From positions 13,719,904 to 13,783,903 of the forward strand of contig OU342808.1 in assembly GCA_910591455.2 (NCBI GenBank): DNA of 64,000 bases. Reading direction: 5' to 3'. This DNA is from Pholis gunnellus (taxonomy: Eukaryota; Chordata; Actinopteri; Perciformes; Pholidae). Position 1 is the first letter of the stretch; each line of letters begins with the position of its first letter. Positions 23,934-34,234 of this stretch are shown one piece after another. The position numbers and the translations under genes are program-made. The notes under the pieces are model-generated. The model was given only the letters and a program-made list of their open reading frames with translations. It had not been told where the DNA came from and searched no databases.

Positions 23934-25946
23934 CAGAAAGGAGGAAGACCATGCTTTTGCCTCGGCATTTGTGTGAATTTGCATGCAACTGCATACGTGC
24001 GTGCATGTGTGCGTGTTTGTATAGGGTCTCTGAGATTACAGAGCTTGGCTGACAGAGTCCTCTGTGTGTAATCGTGGGTCCACATGCGAGCGCTCACCTT
24101 CCTCTGAGCGGATTAACCTAACGCTAAATCCCAAGAGAGCAACAGGCCAGACAGGCCACACAGAACAACTTCATTGACGATGGGCAAAAGGGAAGGCCAT
24201 GCGTAAAATCTTTTTATAGACTAATACACTTTTATATATTTTTTCATGAATAAACAACTCATATAAAACGCCATAATAGATTATATAAAGTGATGGGACA
24301 ATGCACAGAAAAGTACGTCACATGTTGCATATACTTTATATCGGCTGTATCATTTTTAGTGAAATGTAAGTGACTAAGTGTATGCGGCACACTTTTCACA
24401 GAGTCACAAATTAGGTTGATACGCTGTAGTAAACAGAAACACTTTATCATTTTAAAAATATTCTTTGCCCTCAAAATATCACTTATAGGCCATTTAAAAA
24501 ATAATAGTTCTTATATATCTCTACATATGCTGTGAATATCATATCAGGTTTATCATTTTGAGAAATTGAATATATCTCTACATTAAAACAATTTTTTTAA
24601 CTTAAAAAAGGGACTGTATTTATGTCGGTACTATAATTGCTGTTTAACTTTTGAACAGATGCACAAGCATATCCGTACAGATATTAACGTGTATGCTTAT
24701 ATTACTGAACGTGAGTTAAATGCACACAGCCCAGTCAGTTCCAAAATCTGTCCAAATTCAAATTCAAATGAAATGAGTAATTTAAAATGTCATAACCATC
24801 ATTAGTTAATCTGCACATTTCATCAGTGGGCTTCACATCCACACTTTAAGTACATCACAAATACATCAAATTGTTTTTCTAAAGCTGCAACCTGTGAAAG
24901 TTGCCACAGGTTAATTATGGTGTCATTATTAATCCTCTCACTGCAACAGGTTCAATTGAGCCAGGAGTGTGAACTAAACTCACTGAATAATTATAACATT
25001 CTCAATGTAGTGGAATAAGTCGAATCAATCTCAGTCACAAAGAAGAATTTATAACACACCTGAACACACCAAACCTTCTCTAAAACCCTGATTCACAGTT
25101 CTAGTCTACATGAACGCTCAAATAAGTCCAGCAAACTGTGTTCTTCTTGTATTGTAGTTTGGAAATGTTTAATGTTTACTCTATTCAGTCTTTTCTAATA
25201 TATTTAATGCAATTTGCCTATGTATGGGTTATCCTTATTTAATGTGATTATTGTGATCATTAGTGCACCTCAGTTTAGTCCGTGTAAACCACTGGCAAAT
25301 AATTACATATTCAAAGTAAGTAAGGCCATCTCATGTGCAGTGAGTTTACCTGCATTATGTTGCTTTAAGCTAATTATCTTTAGTAAAAGAAGTAACAACT
25401 TCTCCATGTATTTTTTATTTTTATTTCAATTGTCTTTGAAAGAAAGTTTCTTATATTATTTAGTAAAATCGTATAGATCAGGTAGATGAAACACTACATT
25501 TTAAACTAAACATAAAGTGTAACTTTTCATGTGCCACCCCATAGCGCAGAAGAGCAGAACATACTGTGTTATGTTATATTATTAAGGAGGGCAGCGTATT
25601 GAGTAGATGTGGCTTTGGGGCTGCGCGCCTGCATGTGGACATGAGAAAGCTTCACAAGGTCGAGACAAGAGTAACACTACTTACAACACGAGACAGACCT
25701 TGACTAGCTCCTAATAGACCATAAACAGCTACTTGATGTCAGCCTGTAATTATATGACATAGCTGTCACCGGCATAAGTCGATCAGGGTCCCAACAAATC
25801 AATAGACGCAGTAACTGTACTTTGTGGAGGAGGAAGCGCGCATCAAAATAGACCCTGAAGTTTCCCTCTGGAAGATTGAAAATACGGATCATATGATGCA
25901 ACGTGTCTTGTAGATGTTTGCGAGTGAGTGCGAGCGCGGTACTTAC

Positions 25947-26560
25947 TTTATTTCGCATGAAATCGTGTCCGGGTGAAGTGAAAGATACAACAAGCGGTCC
26001 GCCGGTTGTTTGGTCCGGCCGACTGACAGGAGGGGTTGAAGCTGCTGCTTGATGGGGACGGACTTAGCCAAGACGCACTTAAAATCCAGGAGCGCAACTT
26101 AGCTGAGGACGTCGCCGGGAGGAAAAAAAGTAACCTACAGTACGTGGTAGGAGTCTCTATAATGTCAGAGACAACTACTCCCTCTCTCTCTCTCTCTCTC
26201 CCCCTCCCTCTCTCTCTCTCTCCCTCCCTCTATCTCCCTCCCTCTCTCTCTGATCGGACAGTGTCTGCTCAGGAGGCGGCGAGGACGCTTCGCCTGGGCT
26301 CTCTGCGAGGTGCCGGTGGAGCGGTGATGTTGGAGGTGGTGCAGGTACTCTGTACTGCTGGAGGTCTGGATCTTGATGGTGATGTTGAGAGGCTCTTTCT
26401 GCTCCTTCCCACAATCCTGACCGAGTCTTTCCCCAAACCCTCTCCTCTCCCAGTGCGACGAGAAATAATCGATTTTTTTTTTCTCTTCTCTTTTTTTTTT
26501 TTGACTCCTGAAAGGGGGCGGGCTCACATTTCCCAACTCTACTTTAATGAAAGAGGCACG
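25947..26560 (-). other. mef2c: Probable first noncoding exon of mef2
   Basis: On the minus strand a CpG-rich segment runs to ATGCGAAATAAA followed by GTAAGTACC, a consensus donor at 25947/25946. CpGs are dense from about 25780 to 26340. The exon contains a CT/GA-rich low-complexity tract (26180-26251), common in fish 5' UTRs. No acceptor-like start is evident, as expected for a first exon, so the upstream end (about 26400-26600) is a guess. If spliced straight to 5646, the ATG at 25958 would read MRNKVRMLESLS and stop, a 12-codon upstream ORF overlapping the one at 5640. The orientation and the matching of donor to acceptor support membership of mef2; transcript data would be needed to prove it. 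Confidence 0.6.
26180..26251. repeat. (CT)n imperfect array in probable first exon
   Basis: CT dinucleotides interrupted by CCCTCC units on the plus strand, so GA/GGGAGG in the transcript. Purine tracts of this type are frequent in fish leader exons. Confidence 0.9.
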
Positions 26561-26650
26561 GCTCTTAATGCTTTATTATCGCGCCAGCCCCGATAGAGTG
26601 GACGGACAATTAACTGCTCAGAGAGGACCACTAGAGGAAGATGATGGGGG
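26480..26650 (-). promoter_or_regulatory. Probable mef2 promoter region
   Basis: Just upstream of the probable first exon sits a GC box (GGGGGCGGG on the plus strand at 26514-26522, an Sp1/KLF-type site). T/A-rich elements follow at 26541-26547 and 26571-26580 (gataataaag on the minus strand), which could serve as weak TATA-like elements. A CpG-rich exon with a GC box and no clear TATA is the usual layout for a vertebrate developmental regulator. The transcription start cannot be fixed from sequence. Confidence 0.5.
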
Positions 26651-28364
26651 ATGTGTGCTTAACTAATGAACCAACGGAGAGCACGTTAAGCATCTTTAGC
26701 CGATTTACAGCTAAATCCAGCCGCCAAAGTTTATGTTTTAGTTGTGGCCTGTTGTTTCATGCAGAAAAAAAAGACAGAATAGGCAAATCTCTACACTCAG
26801 GAAAACGGTAGAAAGAAGGGGGAAAACTTCATTGTATATGCTTCTTGCAATTGAAGTAGATTCAACTTGTATATCTTGTTCAGTAAACCCCAAATAATAG
26901 AATCATTCAGTTCTCAACAGATGTATTCCATGTCTGTGAAACATTACTGCGGCCTCCAGTCTGAGTCTCTACAAACTTATACCTCCAGCGCGCCGCCAAT
27001 CATTCTCCAGGACCCAGCTATCTCCTTCAGATAAGCCCTGACACAGACAGTAAGCATGGGGGAATTACCAAGCCTTTATCCATCCAACCAAATGATTTCA
27101 AAACATCCACTCTATTAGTGTGAAGATAACAATTAGAACAGCAAGTTTGCCACTTCAGATAAGACACAGACAGGCAGTCTGTACAGAGATGTATCTCAGA
27201 TAGGCCTTGTTATACTGTGGTTCTATTATACTCACATTATATGGGCGCGGAATCAGTTTAAAGAGCGGCTGTCTTGAATGGAGCCTGTTATACTGCCATA
27301 CACCATCAGTTCTCACTCTCGAGTTTTCATCAATCCATCCTCAGAAAGTCTGTTTGGATTCATCTTTTTGGATGGTTGAAGTTTTACATATAGTTGATAA
27401 ACATTTACCATTTTTAATTCTAAAGTCATTCAAGGACGGTGTAACCCCTTAAACTTTCCTTTTGTTGAGTTTTATTCCTCATCTTCATTGTATTGGCAGT
27501 TGAGCACCATCCACTTTTTACTGAAAATGTTAGTCCAGCCACACCTTTTTTGTCTAAATGCATACACACAGCGAAGCATTTTCCCAATGAGTTTACAGCT
27601 TTGCAGCACATGCCTGTTACTACAGACTGCGTGAAGTGTAAGTGGACACCAAGCAGCATCCTAATCTTTCCCTTCCTTAGAAGTTCACCTGTGAAGCGTA
27701 AACCATTTATGCCAGTCAGTGGGTCAGGGTACGAAATGGCGGGACATGAAATCAGTTAATAAATAAATCAAGCTGGCTAATCTGCTTGACTGGCGGACAT
27801 TACAGCCTGTAACTGAAGCCGCTGGTGTCTGATGACTCGGGATACCACCTTCACATCACCTGACCCTTTAATCTTTAATAGCATTTCCTCTGCCCCCCCC
27901 CAGACCTCCATAATAATCAATAAGGTGTAGTCTGTTAGAGACAGTGGGTTCATAAATGCAACATGGCAGATATCAATGGCGTCACATATCAGCCTGTATG
28001 AAGCATACAGGTTTGACACCCTCAGTAGACAAGTTCCTCCGTGCAGATAGTACGTGCTACTGGCAATTGCATTCACATGTCTCGGACGTATGGAAACCTA
28101 TGGGTGCCTGGATGATCGTACATACCACGTTCAATATTCCTTCGTCAGCCGTCTTGCGTGCAGTCTCGTAGATTTCTGTGCTGCCTGTCAGCAATTCATC
28201 GGAGAGGTCCTTTCAGTGTTCACAGTGCTTGAGGTTGTCTTTGGTTGGCACCTGGGAGGGGAAGTAACACAGGGTAGCGTGAGGAGGAGAAGAGAGAGTG
28301 AACCTGCCATTAAAATGGTAATTGTTTGCATGCACATAGTGAGCAGGATCCATGTTAACATGTG

Positions 28365-28387
28365 TGTATGTGTGTGTGTGTGTGTGT
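28365..28387. repeat. (GT)n microsatellite
   Basis: Short GT array with one A interruption. Confidence 0.9.
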
Positions 28388-28950
28388 TTAATGTCCATAT
28401 GAAGTACAAAGAAATAAATGGGGGGAGGTGGATTGAATATATTTGAATGGTGAAAAATCATTAAACGAGGCAAACACTGGCTCATGCATATTCATAAATG
28501 ACTGTCTAACTTGTCTACAGGGATAAACTTATGGTGAAGGCATACAGCCTCCTTCTATGCTCACACATTTAATGCAAAGTAGGAAAGATCTACTGTATAT
28601 TTTGCTCTTGAGACTACCAAGTGTGGGTCTACAGCTAAATCTGAATATGATAGAAACAACTCAGAGCATTATAGCCAGATTATTGTTACATTATAAAATG
28701 CCATTCACAGTGTGTCACACTATGCCTTTTACAGCTGATGAATTTAGAGTTAGCAACACAATAAGTGTGATCAAACAAGCAAAGCGTGCTCTATAGGTTA
28801 AATATTGTAGTTTGTGGTATTTGTGTTATCTTGAGCCAAATTATGTGTCTCATCAATGAAAACAAACTAGATTATTAGTCTCTTGCTATCTGAAACTTTC
28901 CCTGCACAACTCATTAGCCAGAACACGCAATCTAGAACTTATATTCTGAT

Positions 28951-28980
28951 GTGTGTGTGTGTATGTGTGTGTGTGTGTGT
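28951..28980. repeat. (GT)n microsatellite
   Basis: GT array of about 30 bp with one A interruption. Confidence 0.9.
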
Positions 28981-29772
28981 TCAAGTGTAGATTGACAGTC
29001 TCATCAAAGCCTGATGGAGAAAAATCAACAGTTTGCCAATACAATTATGTAATTTCAAATATGTCATAGTGCGTATACACACACGTTAGGCTTTTGGGTA
29101 AATGCAATTTCGCAAAGGTTTGGCATCAACTGCGCATAAAAAGAGAAGAGGGGAAACTGCGACTGCATGTTAAGTCAAACACATAAGTGCGGTTTGCTGA
29201 TATTGATCTTGCTTGGATTGTTTCTTAAGCCTCTGCTGGCAGTCACTTCACAGAGTGTGTCACACACACATGCAAAACAGCTCGCCTGAAAACGTGCGTG
29301 TGTTTTTTTTGTAACGGAGGGAGAAAGAAAGGAATGCCTCTCTCAAGCAAAAGATAAACACTAACACATTTCCAGGGCAAACAGGAACAGCCCGGGCTCA
29401 GTGCAATCTGTTGTCGATCACGTTCACGTGAAAACACAATCTGCCTGTCACAGTAGATGATGCTGTCAAGCTCTCTGCCTCACTGCTCCTGAGAATTAGC
29501 TCAGTGCTTATTACAGAAGCACTACAAGACACATGGAGTACTTGTTGTATATCAGATATGTCTGAGGATGCTTCCAGCTTTATTTGGTATTTACTGCTTT
29601 CAGTCATTCTTCCCGCGTTCGTTCCCTAATGAATATGAGAGACGTTTGGTGTTCTGACAGTAGATTGATGCGACATGATGTGACGACCAAGCTTCACAGG
29701 GGTAACAGAAAGACCTGCAGGCCAATTTAACTCACAGGCTCAGCTGGGGATCTATAGATCTTACTTCTGCAC

Positions 29773-29776
<4 letters not shown>

Positions 29777-29829
<53 letters not shown>
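29777..29829. repeat. (GT)n microsatellite
   Basis: Uninterrupted array of about 53 bp. Confidence 0.9.
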
Positions 29830-29830
<1 letters not shown>

Positions 29831-29959
29831 ATGTCTTTAGGGTAGACCTTTATGGTTGTTTGAGGGACAGTCTCAATAACAATATTTTAAGACTAAAGCC
29901 TAAATAAATAATGCTATTATTTAATTGGGACTTTATGAATAAATATATCAATAATTATT

Positions 29960-30200
29960 ATTACATTACATCACATTACAGTCATTTAGCAGACGCTTTT
30001 ATCCAAAGCGACTTACAATAAGTGTATTCAACATAGGTATTCAAGAGAACTACTAGTCACCAGAAGTCATAAGTGCATCTCCTTTTTTAAACAAGCATCT
30101 AAGAGCATAAAACAGAGCAAACAATAAGTGCTGAGCGGAAGGCTCAGGGTAGTACTTCTTGAAGAGGTGAGTTTTCAGCCTGCGCCGAAAGATGGGCAGC
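29960..30200. mobile_element. Teleost interspersed repeat with cattta-gcagacgc core
   Basis: Contains catttagcagacgctttt, atccaaagcgacttaca and, near the right end, gaggtgagttttcagcctgc and gaaagatgggcagc. These strings recur throughout fish genomes as an interspersed element. I recognise the core but will not assign its class (SINE, LINE tail or nonautonomous DNA element) with confidence. The element is degenerate in its middle and has no coding capacity. Its left edge is an AT-rich run with repeated ttacatta units. Confidence 0.7.
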
Positions 30201-30395
30201 AACACTATTATTAGTTTCATTAGTATTAACCAGAAGGAAGAGCCTCTGAAGAAGCATCATGTATCATAACATTCTGTGTTCTTAGTTGTGAGAAATACTT
30301 TAGCCAGAAGAAATAGACAATGAAGTAAAATGAAAATGAAAAATGTACGTGTATGTGTTATGTGTGTTTGACTGAATAATGTGTGTAATAGTCTC

Positions 30396-30849
30396 CATGA
30401 ATGTTTGAGTGTTAATGACATTGATATTGAGCAGGACTTGGTGAGCCTGGGTTCTGTTCTTAGGAAAAGAAAAACTTCTTTAGAAGTAATCTTACACTTA
30501 GTAGGAGAGATGCGAGACATTTGCCTGCCGATCCGCACTTTGTCTTTGTGTAAATCAGCGTTATATTACACATGATTCGGAGATCCTTAAGGTTTATAAT
30601 GAAACTCAGAGGGCAATATCATGAATGTTTGAGTGTTAATGACATTGATATTGAGCAGGACTTGGTGAGCCTGGGTTCTGTTCTTAGGAAAAGAAAAACT
30701 TCTTTAGAAGTAATCTCACACTTAGTAGGAGAGATGCGAGACATTTGCCTGCCGATCCGCACTTTGTCTTTGTGTAAATCAGCGTTATATTACACATGAT
30801 TCGGAGATCCTTATTAATAAGGTTTATAATGAAACTCAGAGGGCAATAT
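30396..30849. repeat. Recent tandem duplication, two copies of about 224 bp
   Basis: Copy 1 is 30396-30619 and copy 2 is 30620-30849. Read side by side they differ by one base (T at 30493 against C at 30717) and a 6-bp insertion (attaat) near 30814 in copy 2. Both start catgaatgtttgagtg and end gggcaatat. Such near-identity implies a very recent duplication or an assembly artefact. Each copy leaves a roughly 60-codon plus-strand frame open (ending CKSALYYT-stop), and the minus frames are partly open too. The frame has no recognisable homologue and is probably chance. Confidence 0.9.
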
Positions 30850-33800
30850 CATCAGTAATTATAGTTGCATGAATTGTACCACTGTACAGTATAATTAGGG
30901 GAGCAAAGGTGAGAAAATCTGTTTTCATTAACTGGAATCATATGTCCTCATATTACAATATATATATAAAACAAAGAAATTCAGAATATTATTTATTTGT
31001 GCAGTTGATTGAAGTTTTGTAATGTGACCTGACCTTCGCCTTCCTAAATTTGAATTGCAAGCAATATTACCTTGATAATTCTACAATTGAAATAATGCAG
31101 TGTTTGAGTCAAGACCATATATACTGTATTAGCACCTTGTGCTAAATACCTTTCACATTTTTTTTATATGTGTGTATAATATATTTGGATATTTTATGTA
31201 GATAACTTACCTTGGAAATTGGAAAAGTCTTAAATGACAGCTCGCTTTTTTTTTTTTTAAAGTAAAGAAATCACACTACAATGAACAGATTTTGACTTGA
31301 ACATTAAATGATCCTACATATCATAACCTTAAATCTACCTCAGTCATTTTAACTGCTACAGCTTTGGTCAGCTGCAATTCTTTTAGTTTTCTAAGTAAGA
31401 AAAAAAGCAAAGGACAAAGAAAAAGTAATGTCTACTTATCATTAGCTGCTGTGTTCTATAACAGTATGACTCATTCTTCAGTGAAACCATACAGAGCCTT
31501 ATTTTCAATAACATGTTTTTTTTCTGTGGTTTGGCCATTAACTGTCTGGCCAGCAGTAAATTCACTGTACCATTTCATACATTTCCTTGTCCTTACAGTT
31601 CAGTTTCAGAACAGCACCCTGTTGGATCAAACTATACAGAACAGACTTGAATGCAATAATAACAAAGTCAGAAGGCCTCTGGAACTGTAATAGACATGTA
31701 ACGACCCCTTACCGAGCAGTGTTAAAGGAGAGACGGCGCTGGTGATTTGCATGTGTCGTGTTTAACCAACAGTATTCTGTCTGTACACCTTTTATGCATT
31801 ATGGATGAGGCACAAGCTGAACAACAAGCTCTCCCTTTGTTCTGCCTGATGCTCCAGTTACATCATAGGAAAAGCCCCATGGTCCTGTGACTGCGCTGAC
31901 TGGCTGAGACACAGTGCCGCTGGCCGAGCTGTTGATCAGACCTGTTGCATCTTCACTTTGTATACTATCTTCTATTTGTGAATATGTAGATATACGGACA
32001 CACAGATACACACACTCACACATGCTTTGCCACCTGCTGAGAAGGTTCACACTGATATATGAAACTTACAAATTGAACAACCAGACGTCTCTTGAATTTA
32101 ATGTGTGATAAGAAATAGTTTCCACAAGGCACAACATACAAATAACATTTTAATATTTAGAAGTAAAAGCAGCTGTTGACAAAAATTATTTGATTATTCT
32201 GACTTGATACCTGCAGATGAAATATCTTGATTAAACTGTCAAAACTGCTCACTGATTTTACAATCAAAATGCTTTAATATCCTGCATGTCATATACGTGA
32301 CAGGTGCCATCAGTTCACCACCTGCTACATATGAAAAGCACATTTAGCCTGTAGAGGTGCATTCAAGCACTGCTGTGTAATAAAATGAGCTGCCTGCAGG
32401 GGAGCTCTGCATCTTTCTCAACACAGAATAAATATAGTTTACTGCTACTGGGTTTATTGGAGGTCTCCATGCAAAGTTGAAACACTATTGTGTTTCAACC
32501 CTAGGTTATTCTTATTCAGTGGGTAGCATAATAACATTTTCATTCAGAGAAATCATCTAAACATTTAAGCAAAGTAATTTTACTGTCACAGAAATTAAAT
32601 ATCAGTACCAATTATCCCACGTAAACCATTTCAAATATTCTTATTTCAATTTACTTTCTAATCCCAGCCACTGGCACTCCTCTCCCCCCTCCTCCTCTTC
32701 CTATGTCTTCTCTTGCAAGTTTAATTGCTGGACCTTCTGTCCGTATATCAGGGGCTCAAAGTTGTCTTTGTCTACACTAGATTGCTTCATGCGAGGGGAA
32801 AAAAGAAACTCACTTTCTGCTAATGATTTTTCCTTTGTGGTGGAATGGTTAGAAAGTAATTCCCTATGAACTGCTCCAACACAGGAACAGTTATTTCATT
32901 GTTCTTGCTGCCCTTTCTCTTATTGTGCGCTTAAAGGGGAGATGCCAATGATAGATTTTTATGTCTGTGTACAAGGGGTGCCCACCAGTGTTTCCTGAAG
33001 TGGTGCAAAAGCTGTGTCTGAAACAGTGTTAATGTTAAATATGCAGAAATGGAATAGATCCCAACATGAAAATGTGGAAATTATATGAATAGTAGTAGTA
33101 GTATGGTTAATGTCTCCGTTAACCTGACCTGTTGGTTTAGATGGACTTTGACATGAGAGACCACTGTTTGTTTCCCATTTCCTCTAACTGTCAGCATTGG
33201 TTTTCTTTAACCATGACCACGATAGTTCCCTAAACTTAAGCAATGAAACAGCGTTCTTTTTAAATTCAAACCACCATCTTTCCTCAACCAAGTATGTTCT
33301 GTGACTGAACCTAACCAAATACTAACCGTAGTGGTGGCTGTTAAAACAGTCAAATGAAGATATTTTATAATGTGCGTTTAGAAAAGCACTGAGAAATTGA
33401 GACCACATCAGAATATGGGTTGTTTTGGAAGGCAATTATAATATATTTGGTTGTTTGGTTGTATCATCCATTGAATTAAGTGCCACTCCAGGAGGCTACA
33501 TTCTCTGTAAAGGTAGTATAGGAATTTGGGCATTTCAGACTACTTGACAGACTTAAGCTGTTACAGAAATTCTAAAATATTCTTTTAGTTCAGGCCAGTA
33601 GTGTGATCTCAGTGATTTCATATCAGGGTTTAGCATAACGATTTCCGTAGGTCATCATCTGATCTCTATTTTACTTATAATATGTTAGACTGACAGGGGA
33701 CTAACCTGTTTGTGCTAAAATACATTCAGCTATAGCACAAAAGCCTACAGTCATCACTGTTTCCAATTCCCAGAGTAACCATTACACAGCAGAAGTCCCT

Positions 33801-33955
33801 CCTGCAGCTGTTGACCTCAGCCAATTCCCCTGACAATTAAAGATCACTCAGCATGGCTATGCAACTTCTCCCACACTCTCAACAAGCAGCTGATAGCATC
33901 TCACTGTGAAGAAAAGCAAGTGGAGTGGAATATAATGTGTGTCTATAATGAGGGT
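30850..33955. other. Upstream flank, AT-rich, no gene established
   Basis: AT-rich unique DNA with poly-T at 31248-31258. A minus-strand frame at 31799-32050 has a protein-like tail but no recognised domain (see findings). An ATG-rich, repeat-poor region follows to 33955. No exon could be supported. Confidence 0.6.
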
Positions 33956-33959
33956 TTCC

Positions 33960-34230
33960 CAGCTCTGATGCATAAGTGAGGCCTAGCGACCATCGGCGCG
34001 GGCCCGCGTTACACGGTGGAGCTCGGCAGACGAGCGGCAGCGTCTTAAGCTCTTTGTGCCTCCAGGATCACCCCCGACTCATTCTTATTCAGACATGATC
34101 AGAGGGGAGGCAGGCAACTGAGATTAGCTGCAGATCAAAGAAGCTGCCTCGCGCCAGCACTCGTGTTTTGTAGATTCAGGCGGCCCCGGCACACAGGCGT
34201 TGTACAGTGACGGCAGAGCGTCATACTGTT
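33960..34230. other. Isolated CpG-rich island in AT-rich flank
   Basis: From about 33988 the sequence becomes GC-rich with many CpGs (catcggcgcgggcccgcg, gacgagcggcagcg, gaagctgcctcgcgcc, caggcggccccgg) and stays so for about 240 bp. It also contains gcagatcaaag, a TCF/LEF-type site at 34131-34141. Flanks on both sides are AT-rich. It may be an alternative promoter, an orphan CpG island or a strongly constrained enhancer. No ORF of note crosses it. Confidence 0.5.
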
Positions 34231-34234
34231 TTCT

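Larger units (their letters stand above)
5647..25946 (-). other. Large mef2 5' UTR intron (between probable first exon and ATG exon)
   Basis: This span is bounded by the strong acceptor at 5646 and the donor at 25947 on the minus strand, so it is most simply one intron of about 20 kb, perhaps interrupted by small alternative exons such as 22377-22414. Seen inside: two octamer motifs (5834, 6682), pyrimidine runs at 6780-7070, a GA array at 9165-9243, GT/CA/CT arrays, poly-C at 17050 and poly-T at 23442, A-rich runs at 20018-20046, and regulatory-looking blocks at 10745-10850, 13285-13465, 14890-15230, 17390-17520 and 18960-19170. No protein-coding exon was recognised. Confidence 0.6.
26650..29955. 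other. mef2 upstream flank, no gene seen
   Basis: Mostly unique, moderately AT-rich DNA. GT arrays lie at 28365-28387, 28951-28980 and 29777-29829. No ORF of convincing character was found on either strand. Confidence 0.6.

Noticed and set aside
24098..24125. Minus-strand donor-like GGAAG|GTGAGC
   Set aside because: A usable donor but the possible acceptors upstream lack a pyrimidine tract; single donors of this quality are common by chance.
26036..26596. 186-codon plus-strand ORF over the CpG-rich region
   Set aside because: It is the antisense of the probable first mef2 exon and contains the CT array translated as Ser-Leu repeats; openness is explained by GC-rich, stop-poor composition.
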